Below, one piece after another: positions 54,939 through 64,000 of a stretch of 64,000 nucleotides of DNA. The first letter of the stretch is position 1; the number at the start of each line of letters is the position of its first letter. The position numbers were made by a program, and so were the translations under genes. Source of the stretch: Simmondsia chinensis (Eukaryota > Streptophyta > Magnoliopsida > Caryophyllales > Simmondsiaceae). Under the pieces are notes generated by a model. That model did no database searches and was not told the origin of the DNA. It worked only from the letters and a program-made list of their open reading frames with translations. The DNA lies in contig JAGTTD010000001.1 of the NCBI GenBank assembly GCA_018398585.1, positions 7,380,501 to 7,444,500 of the forward strand, read 5' to 3'.

Positions 54939-57100
54939 TGTAACACCTCCAAACATTAATACATAATAGGTTTAAGTTAAAGGGCGCTACACGGCTATAC
55001 TATAATGGATCCCCTCATCATAATATGAAGCCCGAACATTTCCAATCAAGAAAAAACTCCTCAAAATTATATAAACCGTTCTTATAAGAAACACAATCCC
55101 AAGTACATCAAACTAACAATTGAACATTAGTAGTGCGGAAGCTTAAACTTACAATATCCCAGATAGTCTCTGATGTGCTATTATAAAATTTCTTTACTTA
55201 ACTATGCAAAATAAACTAATTCACGAGATAGTAAATCGCTTCATCATTTCCTTCCTTCAGGAACTTGACATGGGTTACTAATCTGGAAAATAAATGAATT
55301 TGGGTGAGCAAACAACACGCTCAATAAGTATAACACACTCCCTACCCGGATCAGGCATGTTATTAAAAATGGATAGAATCCCAATTAAAATCAGTAAAAT
55401 CAATTCATTTTAAAGAAAATCACGTTAAAGTAGCACAAATCATTAACTTATTTGCAACAGCTTTTTCGGTAAAACTTACAGATGCATCGAATACTACGGC
55501 CGGTATTATTCCCGCGACAGGGTCACAGATCGACGTTCACATTTCACATATTCGAACAGGTTCTAAGTCGATAGATCCAATAGGATTGAACATAGATCTA
55601 TGTGCCGGTATTATTCCCGCGACTGGGTCACAGATTGACTTTTCACATTTCACATTCTATGGTTGACAGACCCTAGAGGGTCAACGGAGTTATCTGTAAG
55701 TTCTTCCCATAATACCTTTCAATTCCAATCACAAGTTCACAACAATTTTTTTTCTATGTAACGACCGGGATTCGGACGTCTCCCCCGCATCATCATGCGT
55801 ACCGGGATTTGGCCATCGTCCCCCCGTACGCTTACATAATCAGTATAAATCAAACAAGCTCACAATAATTTCTTTCATATAATCACAACTACTGATTTTT
55901 TCAAAATTCACACATTTAAACATCAATTCCATGTATAAAACACTTTATGTAATCACAAATACAATTTCTTCCAAAATTTTACATATTTAAACATTAATTC
56001 AACGTATAAATAAGTATAACTCAAAGCATAAGAGTAGAAATTATATAATCAACCATGTACAGATGCCTGAACCTATTTTAACAAGCTAATAAACTATTTA
56101 AATACAAGTCTTACATATCAAACCCAGTAAAGCAAATTTTTGTATTATATAAACAAGTAGGTGGAGTGGTATACTTACCTTCACTAGCTTAAATCCAACA
56201 AATTTGGCTTCTAAGCCACCGGCGAGGAGGTGACGCCTGCGAGGTGACCGGAGTCGTACCAGCGAGGTGACGATACCGGCGTGGTGGCCGGAGCCGTACC
56301 GGCGAGGTGACGATACCGGCATGGTGGTCGGAGCCGTACCGGTTTGGTGGTCGGAGCAGAATGACAGGAGAGAGAGTGAGAGCCATGAGAGTTAGAGAGA
56401 GAAAACCGAGAAGAGAGAGAGAGTTGTGAGGTGGGTGGTGTGAGGTTTGAGGGGTTGAGGGCTGAGGTATTTATACACCCCTGGAGGTCGGACGGTACTG
56501 TGCTGGTGGGAGGCGGTACCAAGGTCGAGCAGTACCATGGTGGTCCGAGTCATACCGTGGTGGTGCGCGGTATGGTGGTGGTGGAAGGCGGTAGAGGGGA
56601 GCGAAGAGAGGAGAGGAGAGATACGCACCATGGTGGTGGTGCGCGGTACCGTGGCGGTCGACGTCGGTAGACGGTATCGTGGTTGAGCCGTACCGACGTG
56701 GGTTAGCCGGTACTGCGGTGGTCGGAGTAGTACAGCCGTGGTAGGGACGGTATCGTGGCGGGAGGCGACAGCAGCGGTACCGTGAGGTGGTGGCGGCACC
56801 GGTGACGACGGTAGAGGTGAGGGGTGGACGGTAGAGGAGAGATAGAGTTACGCGGTGATCGTGAGAGACAGTGAGGGTGAGAGAGATGGTGAGGGGGAGA
56901 GAGTTGCGTGAGGGAGAGGAAAAATTTTGTCCTTTTTCCCCCTTTTTTTTCTGGTTATTTCATTTATTTATTTATTATTAGTTTTTTTTTTCTTTTCTTT
57001 GTAAGCTAATCGAAATAATAGCGAGTTTTAATGTAATTTAAATAACCTGGGTTCTACACATTGTAATATTGAATTTAATTTAATTAGGCTGGGTATTACA
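54939..57100 (-). repeat. left LTR of gag-only element 2 (3' LTR)
   Basis: TGTAACACCTCC...GGGTATTACA, 2162 bp. It contains a tandem duplication of about 106 bp (CCGGTATTATTCCCGCGAC at 55500 and 55606), a splice donor AGGTAAGTAT on the minus strand (56171-56180), a minus-strand TATA box (56468-56475) and GGTACCG-rich repeats on both sides of it. Confidence 0.93.
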
Positions 57101-57121
57101 TCCTCGCCCCCTCAAACAAAA
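57101..57121 (-). other. polypurine tract of gag-only element 2
   Basis: On the minus strand TTTGAGGGGGCGAGGA directly before the 3' LTR. Confidence 0.8.
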
Positions 57122-57179
57122 GTTTCGTCCTCGAAACTTACCTTCATTTTCGAATAACTCTCTGTATTTTATTCTCGTC

Positions 57180-58227
57180 TCTTCTTGAGAGGACAATCGC
57201 TAGCTACGTGTCCTTTCTCTTTACACTCAAAGCACATCCCTAACTTTCTGTAGCACTCACCAGAATATTCCCTACCACAGTGCTCGCATTTTCTGAATCC
57301 AGTGTTGGTGCTCTCTTGATCCTTTGTTCTAAACTTTTTGCCATTGTCACCAAATCGGTTAGGCTTTCCTTACTGAAATTTGTCGTCTGATGACTTTTTT
57401 CTTGGCTGCATATTCCTGCCCTTCTAACTTCAGATCTGCTTCGATTTTCAGAGCACGCTCAAGGACGTCCTTGTATCTTTTAAAGATGACGCTTGACAAA
57501 TGCCTCCGAATGCGAGGAAGCAATCCTCTTTCAAACCTGTTTGCTTTACTTGTCTCTGATGCCATAATACTTGGGCTAAAACGTCCTAATTCATGAAACT
57601 TGTTAGCGTATTACAACACCGTCCTCTGCTCTTCTTGTCTTAGCTCGTAGAATTCATTTTCTCTCGTCATTCTCAGCGCTTCAGGGAAAAACTGGTTGTA
57701 GAAAGTCTCTTTAAACTTTCCTTAACCCAAAGGATTAGTAGCGTTCTGATATGCTACCTTGACGTTAGTCCACCAGAACTCTGCATTTCCCTTAAGAAAT
57801 GGGGTGGCTGCTTGAACCTTATCATCGTCGGTTATTGACATTGCCTCAAGCAGGGTCTCCATCTCTCTTATCCATTTTTCAGCTTCTAGAGGGTCATCTG
57901 CTCCTTCAAACTTTAGGGGGTCTCTTCAATGAGTCAAGTGGGAGGAGGCCCAGTTTGAACTTGTTGTTGATGTTGCAAGAGATTAATCATGAGTTGGTGC
58001 ATTGTTGCAACATCAAACTAATTAGAGGAATCACCTGAGTTCTGGCCTTTCTGACCAGGAGGTTTGTTCTGCCGTGGGATACGTTCCTCATTGGGGTGCT
58101 CCTCTTCTATGTCATTCTCCAATTCACTAAGGTGTTCCTCAATCGGGGGTGGAACCCTGCTTTTTCCCTTCAGGGTTCTCTTGCTTTTCAGGGATGCCAA
58201 TGTTTCGCTCATGTCATTCATTTTCAC
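57180..58227 (-). pseudogene. gypsy-type gag of gag-only element 2
   Basis: Minus-strand frames, from ATG 58227: a Lys/Glu-rich N-terminal region, then after several stops the capsid domain with QFFPEALRMTRENEFYELRQ (about 57650-57710), FHELGRFSP and RFERGLLPRIRRHLSS (57500-57550), and a knuckle CFECKEKGHVASDC (57190-57236, intact C-X2-C-X4-H-X4-C). A second Cys-rich stretch (CEHCGREYSGECYRKLG) lies just before the knuckle. The frame ends soon after. Gag would form particles; stops and a frameshift mean this copy cannot make full Gag. Confidence 0.85.
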
Positions 58228-58487
58228 CTTTACTCAAATTATATAAGAAACCATGTTGTTAAACAACTTTTAAACTCCAATATAATTGAAGTTACCAATT
58301 GAAACAGTCAACTATATTTTCTCAGCACCGAAAACTTTGTTTCTTAATACTTAACAAACCAAGTTCTCATTTTATAAGTTAAATTTCCCAAGGTTCATAA
58401 CCTAAGGCTCTCACTTTAACACTTAAATTTCTCAATAACATAGGGCTCTCATCTTAACACTAAAATTTCCCAAAATTCATAAACCGG

Positions 58488-58499
58488 GCTCTGATATCA
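58488..58499 (-). other. PBS of gag-only element 2
   Basis: Minus strand TGATATCAGAGC, one mismatch from the tRNA-iMet site, five bases from the 5' LTR. Confidence 0.88.
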
Positions 58500-58504
58500 C
58501 TTTA

Positions 58505-60633
58505 TGTAACGCCCCCAAACATTAATATCGAATAGGCTTAAGTTAAAGGGTGCTACACGGCCGTACTATAATGGATCCCCTCATCATAGTACGATGCCCG
58601 AATATTTCCAATAAAAAAAAACTCCTCAAAATTATATAAACCGTTCTTATAGACAACACAATCCCAAGTACATCAAACTAACAATTGAACATTAGTAGTG
58701 CGGAAGCTTAAACTTACAATATCCCAAATAGTCTCTGATGTGCTACTATAAAATTTGTTTACTTAACTACACAAAATAAACTAATTCACGAGATGGTAAA
58801 TCGCTTCATCATTTCCTTCCTTCAGGAACTTGCCATGGGTTACTAATCTGGAAAATAAACGAATTTGGGTGAGCAAGCAACACGCTCAGTAAGTATAACA
58901 CACTCCCTACCCGGATCAGGCATGTTATTAAAAATGGATAGAATCCCAATTAAAATCAGTAAAATCAATTCATCTTAAAGAAAATCATGTTAAAGTAGCA
59001 CAAATCATTAACTTATTTACAACAGCTTTTTAGTAAAACTTACAGACGCATCGAATACTACGGCCGGTATTATTCCCGCGACAGGGTCACAGATCGACGT
59101 TCACATTTCACATATTCGAACTGGTTCTCAATCGACAGATCCAATAGGATTGAACATAGATCTATGTGCCGGTATTATTCCTGCTGCAGGGTCACAGACC
59201 GACTTTTCACATTTCACATTCTATCATCGATAGACCCTGGAGGGTCAACGTAGTTATCTGTAAGTTCTTCCCATAAAGCCTTTCAATTCAAATCACAAGT
59301 TCGCAACAATTTCCTTTCTATGTAACGACCGGGATTCGGACGTCTCCCCCGCATCGTCATACGTACTGGGAATTGACCGTCGCCCCCGCGTACGCTTACA
59401 TAATCAGTATAAATCAAACAAGTTCACAATAATTTCTTTCACATAATCACAACTACTGATTCTTTCAAAATTTATACATTTAAACATCAATTCCATGTAT
59501 AAAACACTTTATGTAATCACAAATACAATTTCTTTCTAAATTTCACATATTTAAACATTAATTTAACATATAAATCAGTATAACTCAAATCATAAGAGCA
59601 GAAATCATATAATCAACCAAATACTGATGCCTGAATATATTTTGACAAACTAATGAATTATTCAAATATAAGACTTATATATATCAAACCCAGTAAAGCA
59701 AATTTTCGTATTTTATGAACAAGTAGGGGGAGTGGTAAACTTACCTTCACTAGCTTAAATCCAACAAATTTAGCTTTTAAGCCACTGGCGAGGTGACCGG
59801 AGCCGTACCGGCAAGGTGATGATACCAGCTTGGTGGCCGGAGCCATACCGGCGAGGTGACGATACCGGCGTGGTGGCCGGAGCCGTACCGGTGTGGTGGT
59901 TGGAGCAGAACGACAGGACAGGGAGTGAGAGAGAAAATCGAGAAGAGAGAGAGAGTTGTGAGGTGGGTGGTGTGGGGTTTGAGGGGTTGAGGGTTGGGGT
60001 ATTTATAGACCCCTGGAGGTCGGACGGTGCTGTGGTGGTGGGAGGCGGTACCGAGGTCGAGCAGTACCGTGGTGGTCCGAGTCGTACCATGGTGGTGCGC
60101 GGTACGGTGGTGGTGGGTGGCGGTAGAGGGGAGCGAGGAGAGGAGAGGAGAGACGCGTATCGTGGTGGTGGTGCGCGGTACCGTGGTGGTCGACGTCGGT
60201 ACGCGGTACCATGGTCGAGCGGTACCGATGTGGGTCAGGCGGTACTGCGGTGGTCGGAGTAGTACCGCGTTGGTAGGGACAGTATCGTGGTGGGAAGGCG
60301 ACGGTAGCAATACCGGCGGTACCGTGAGGTGGTGGCGGCACCGGTGACCACGTTAGAGGCGAGGGGAGGATGGTAGAGGAGAGAGAGAGAGTTACGCGGT
60401 GAGGGTGAGAGACGGTGAGGGTGAGAGAGACGGCGAGGGAGAGAGAGTTGCATGAGGGAGAGGAAAACTTCTGTCCTTTTTCCCCCTTTTTCCTGGTTAT
60501 TTCATTTATTTATTATTTTTTTTTCTTTTCTGTGTAACCTAATCGAAGTAATAGCGAGTTTTAATATAATTTAAATACCATGGGTTCTATATATTGTAAT
60601 ATCGAATTTAATTTAATTAGGCTGGGTATTATA
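58505..60633 (-). repeat. right LTR of gag-only element 2 (5' LTR)
   Basis: TGTAACGCCCCC...GGGTATTATA, 2129 bp, last CA mutated. Same internal architecture as the left LTR: tandem duplication (59064 and 59170), splice donor near 59737-59748, TATA box at 60000-60007. Confidence 0.93.
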
Positions 60634-61157
60634 GAAATGCCGTCTTGTCGTCTCAAATTTAAGATTGACACTACCTAGTTGAGCTGTCTCTAATTAGATG
60701 GGCTTTGTGAAGATACTTTGTTTGTCTCAAATTTGAGATGGGAACTTCTGTCACTAAGTCGTTTCTATTTAAAATGACTCTCTCTCTCTCTCTCTCTCAT
60801 GCAGCCACCAAATAGCCTTTGGCGGGTCAAATGGGTCAAGACGGGCGACCCAGGAGTAGGCGGGACTAAGGCGCCAAGGTTAGACGGGAAGCGGCCTCGC
60901 ATTCGCCATTGATGCGTAGTTAGGCATGTTCGGGGCGGACTTGGCACGACGAAGGTTTCAACGCGGAACAAGGTAGCTGGATTGAAGGCGTGATTCAGGG
61001 GATTGACAACCATTAAATTTAGGAGCTGATTTAATTCCATCTTTATTTCTTTCCTTATTTTGAATTTAAATTTGAATTTTTAATTTTTAATTCCTCCTCT
61101 GTATAAAGAGGAAGACTAGGTAGATTTAGGTAGACTTTGATTTTGAGAAAATTCCAG
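60634..61157. other. intergenic with a (CT)n microsatellite
   Basis: The TSD GAAAT starts it. (CT)n lies at 60779-60798. No gene recognised. Confidence 0.45.
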
Positions 61158-61270
61158 TTGTTTTTTTTTTTTTTTTTTTTTTTGATAATTACCAGCAAAG
61201 CCGTAGTACATATCGGATCTCTACAAGGCGAGACTGCAACCATCCCGTAACCGGAGATGGGTACAAAAAT
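61158..61270 (-). mobile_element. short 3' fragment of an L1-like LINE
   Basis: A T run (61161-61183) followed by GATAATTACCAGCAAAGCCG. On the minus strand this is CGGCTTTGCTGGTAATTATC plus poly(A), the usual end of plant L1 elements. Only about 100 bp is attributable. Confidence 0.45.
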
Positions 61271-62397
61271 TTAGACCAAAACGGCTCAATTTCTCGGATT
61301 GTGAGAGACGAGTTATCTATCCTCTCTTTGTTATTTTATTATCTTTCGTCCGAATATTTGTTTCGAATCATTCATCACAAATCTGGTTCTGAAGCCAAAA
61401 CTTTAATGAGAAATTCTTTTATTACAGTTTTCAGACATACACTTGTTGTCTCTAATCCATCTCTAACCACTTCAACAAAATTGAGCAATAGTTACACCTA
61501 GCTAGGGACATTTTCAATTAAGTGTAAAATGTGCAAGAACTAAAATTTTAAAATAGCTATAGCATCATATTTCTTGATACGCTTTTGCTAAATGTTATTT
61601 ATTATAAATATTTACTTTATCTTGAGCCCTTATAATTGTTAAACCTAGGCCCAAACATAATAAGTCTCACAATCTAGGGATGTTTGTTCATCCCTACACC
61701 AACACTACCAAAATGTATCGCTATAGCCTCAGCTATATAGCCAATAATAACACCAGTATATGTGTCGCTAGGGTGGCCAGGAACACTTTTAAGCGTAAGT
61801 AGAACCAAAATTTGGCTTCGCAATAACTCTATTTTGTGGTAGTGAACTTTGTGACATATTAGAGATGGCTTTCTTCATTTTTAAATGCTAGTTTTTCATG
61901 GTGGTGTGAATTATATTCATTTAAAGAGCAGAGTTTTTAGAGATTTGAGTGTTAGGATCTAAATAAAAATGGTCTAATTAATCTAAGCCCCCACAATTTA
62001 TGTAATGAGGTGAAAATTCATGAATGATTTTTATTCTGCTATAACACCGAACAAAAATTTCCTCTACACCTCCAAGATATCTTCATTTACTTTTGCGTTG
62101 AAGATATGCTTCAGGCGAGTTTTGATATTATCAAATGAAATTCAAAAAAGTTAAGTTAGCAGGTAAAAGCACAAATAATTTTTATAATCATGCCTCATAT
62201 ACATTCATTGAGTACCAATGAGCATGTTAGAAAGTTATTGAGCTACAACAGGATAACATTAAATGATTGCTTTCCTATAGTCCAAAAACAACTTACCAAA
62301 TATATGGGTTAACATTGATATGTTTTGTGTACTCCAATAACACAAAAAAGAAAAAATTACTACATGCTCCCACATTTCTACATACTCAGATAGCTTA
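61271..62397. other. intergenic, downstream of the ubiquitin-like gene; no gene recognised
   Basis: No ORF of interest and no TE termini recognised. The part nearest 62397 should contain the 3' UTR of the minus-strand gene. Confidence 0.4.
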
Positions 62398-62748
62398 CTA
62401 TTTAGATTCATCATTTTCCGATCCTAACCCAGAAGACTCGAGCACCTTTTCGTCGCTCACAATATCACCATTGCTAGAGAATTCGCTGGTGACACTAGCA
62501 TCATCAAGAGGGAGGAAAAAAAGGAAGAAGTGTGACCCATCCGCGATCCCGAGTTCATGAAGGGAAAGTTCTTCGTTTGTCAATAAAGAGTTATGATGAT
62601 CGTCCTTATCTTGCAATAGGAGTAATAGTCGCTCTTGAGGGAGATTTTGCTGGGTCGCTATGCTTCTCTTGAAATCAGCTATGGTTGCGTCACTCTCTAT
62701 TTCAATGTGGAACAGTGACCCTGTTAGGGTTTCTACCAACATCTTCAT
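62398..62748 (-). CDS. ubiquitin-like domain protein, 116 aa
   Basis: An intact frame from ATG (62746-62748) to TAG. Residues 1-77 look like a ubiquitin fold: VETLTGSLFHIEIESDATI (first two strands), DFKRSIATQQNLPQERLLLL (helix and third strand), then SLHELGIADGSHFFLFF as the last strands. The sequence is far from ubiquitin itself. There is no C-terminal Gly-Gly, so conjugation to other proteins is unlikely. The last about 37 residues are acidic and Ser-rich (SDEKVLESSGLGSENDESK) and probably disordered. A second ATG lies two codons in (62740-62742). It appears to be a single-exon gene. Plant genomes hold many such divergent ubiquitin-like proteins with unclear roles. No transposon overlaps it. 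Confidence 0.75.
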   Translation of the reverse strand: MKMLVETLTGSLFHIEIESDATIADFKRSIATQQNLPQERLLLLLQDKDDHHNSLLTNEELSLHELGIADGSHFFLFFLPLDDASVTSEFSSNGDIVSDEKVLESSGLGSENDESK

Positions 62749-63328
62749 TCGTTTATTTTAAGAAAATAAAAAAAAGGAAAATTTAGAAAATGTGAAAAAA
62801 AAAAAATTTCCCTTGACCGTTAAAAAGAGTTTGAAATTGCCTTGACTTCTCTAATTGTTGTTACGGAAATGTGAAATACTAGAAAATAGTTTGTATATTT
62901 GAAAATTTCTGAAAAATAAATAAGTATACTTTCTTGAAAGGTGAAAAATTTTGAGAATTTCAAATATATAGCAAATAAGCTTTAACCATAAGGAAAACTC
63001 CGAAAATAAGGGAAAGGCACACAAGATAAATATACTAACGCTATTGAGAGATTAGGTTTGACTTCGAGATACTTTTGGGGTAATTGTATGAATAACATGA
63101 TCTTCCTTTTTATAAATGTGAAAAATTTAATACTATTGTTACTTTTTCGAAAATAATAATAATGAATCTTTTAAAGGTGCGTACCTGAAGATTATAAGGA
63201 TTTGAGAAAATAATCTTAAAACTCGATATAATTTTACAAAAGAAGAAGCCTTTGATTATGCCTTTTCTCGGCTTTTTTTTTATTTTTTTAATTTTCAGTG
63301 TTGGTTTTTGGTTTTTTTTTTTAATTAG
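62749..63328. other. upstream region of the ubiquitin-like gene
   Basis: AT-rich with several A and T runs. It should contain the promoter of the minus-strand gene, but no TATA box was singled out. Confidence 0.4.
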
Positions 63329-63345
63329 TAATTTTTTAATGTTAG

Positions 63346-63592
63346 GGTTCATTTACCAGGCACTAAGGCACCGGATCCCACTAGAACTCTGAAGTTAAGC
63401 GTGCTTGGGCAAGAGTAGTATCAAGATGGGTGACCTCTTGGGAAGTCCTCGTGTTGCCAACTCTATAACGTTGGGGGTACTCGAAAACAGCCTCTCGACA
63501 AGGTTAAACCCTGAAAGGGTAAGGCTACGTACATTTACCCCTCGCAGACCATGCGGGAGCCCTTGAAGCACTAGGTCTGTTGTTGTTGTAAA
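63346..63592 (+). mobile_element. 5S rRNA-headed SINE with RTE-type tail (copy 2)
   Basis: 63346-63464 is 5S rRNA-like along almost its whole length: CACCGGATCCCACTAGAAC, GAAGTTAAGCGTGCTTGGGC (A box/intermediate region) and GATGGGTGACCTCTTGGGAA (C box), GTCCTCGTGTTGCC. It joins the tail GTTGGGGGTACTCGAAAACA (from about 63470), which runs through GGCTACGTACATTTACCCCT and GACCATGCGGGAGCCC to TTGTTGTTGTAAA. Flanks TAATTTTTTAATGTTAG (63329-63345) and TAATTTTTCAATGTTAG (63593-63609) are a 17-bp target-site duplication with one mismatch. The 247-bp unit inserted as a whole. The 5S part shares the ATCA variant with copy 1 where plant 5S rRNA usually has ACTA. Confidence 0.9.
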
Positions 63593-63609
63593 TAATTTTT
63601 CAATGTTAG

Positions 63610-64000
63610 TAAGCATAGAAGGAATGAGTTGAATGTTAAAAGGGTGATTATAGGATCATACAAGCTACATGTCTACGGGTCTCTGAGCATATCCGGGCAT
63701 GCATGCTGAATGTAAATCATACGGCCAATTAATAATATATGGCAAATGCTTAACCAAAAATTGTATACTCAGTATATGTCATAAAATTGTTAAGAGTGGT
63801 TTACATCTTAGATTTCTGTATTTTATTAATTGTGTCAAATTACTCTTGCTATACTAAATGTATTAGTTTTCTTTATATACGGTCTTTCAAATTTTTTTTT
63901 TATAATTAGAATCTTTCTATTTATTATAGAAAAGTCATCAATCCTCATAAATGTTTGACTATTTTTATTCTACGAATCATAAAGTCACATTTTTTTGGTT
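63610..64000. other. intergenic, no feature recognised
   Basis: AT-rich to the window end. Confidence 0.4.

Larger units (their letters stand above)
54939..60633 (-). mobile_element. gag-only LTR retrotransposon (TR-GAG type), copy 2, with long LTRs
   Basis: A complete 5695-bp element with 5-bp duplications GAAAT (54934-54938 and 60634-60638). Two LTRs of about 2.1 kb (54939-57100, 58505-60633) flank only 1.4 kb. On the minus strand the internal region has a PBS (58488-58499), a gag with a CCHC knuckle, and then the polypurine tract only about 70 bp after the knuckle. There is no room for protease, RT or integrase. Each LTR has a TATA box, a splice donor in the leader and a minisatellite-like GC-rich U3. 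Parts of the LTRs differ by up to about 10% by hand count, so it is older than gag-only element 1. Confidence 0.92.

Noticed and set aside
56098..56799. Arg/Pro/Thr-rich minus-strand ORFs, repeated at 59658-60453
   Set aside because: Translations of the GGTACCG-rich U3 of the long LTRs, present in both LTR copies.
63346..63464. Functional 5S rRNA gene
   Set aside because: It is a single dispersed copy, has changes at both ends, runs straight into a SINE tail and is enclosed with it by a target-site duplication.

Overview
This window looks like nuclear DNA of a flowering plant. Host-like sequence carries introns, and Ty1/copia, Ty3/gypsy, LINE and SINE sequences of plant type fill most of the space. 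The primer-binding sites are of the plant initiator-tRNA-Met type (TGGTATCAGAGC). Most coding sequence is transposon-derived. Only three host-gene-like loci could be recognised: a decayed, intron-bearing copy of the 3' half of RPN1 (26S proteasome base subunit; about 10431-21443), a two-exon MLP/Bet v 1-like gene with one premature stop (41088-46649), and an intact 116-codon ubiquitin-like gene (62398-62748, minus).

Layout. 1-10087: a Tork-type copia element whose 5' LTR lies left of the window. It was broken at its integrase core by a chromovirus-like gypsy element (1668-7224, minus, TSD TAATG). 10088-21443: the RPN1 pseudogene, whose introns hold RTE LINE pieces, a SINE, a hAT-like MITE and a MITE with long TIRs. 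21530-25802: a degenerate tandem array, a 5S rRNA-headed SINE and an LTR full of minisatellites. 26650-35090: a decayed small-LTR copia element, split by a gag-only LTR element (27926-31020, TSD CAATC) and joined at its 3' side to an inverted copy of its own 5' end. 35732-39412: a non-autonomous LTR family in both orientations, carrying an unrecognised ORF and a 741-bp retroposon. 40318-46650: the MLP-like gene and L1-like remnants. 46975-52880: LTR pieces, a TIR-like repeat and a second RTE LINE. 53104-53203: assembly gap beside telomere-like sequence. 54939-60633: a complete second gag-only LTR element (minus, TSD GAAAT). 60634-64000: the ubiquitin-like gene and a second 5S-headed SINE.

The most striking signal is a SINE whose head is 5S rRNA, with much of the internal pol III promoter region preserved, and whose tail matches the 3' end of the RTE LINEs in the same window. 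Two copies (22867-23114 minus; 63346-63592 plus) have the same build and almost equal length (248 and 247 bp). They share derived bases in the 5S part, and each is flanked by its own 16-17 bp target-site duplication. They therefore moved as single units and are probably trans-mobilised by RTE. The second theme is gag-only LTR elements: two with clear LTRs, PBS and TSD encode Gag and nothing else, so they would depend on other elements for Pol.

All readings were made by eye. Percent identities are hand counts, and lineage names are inferred from motifs.
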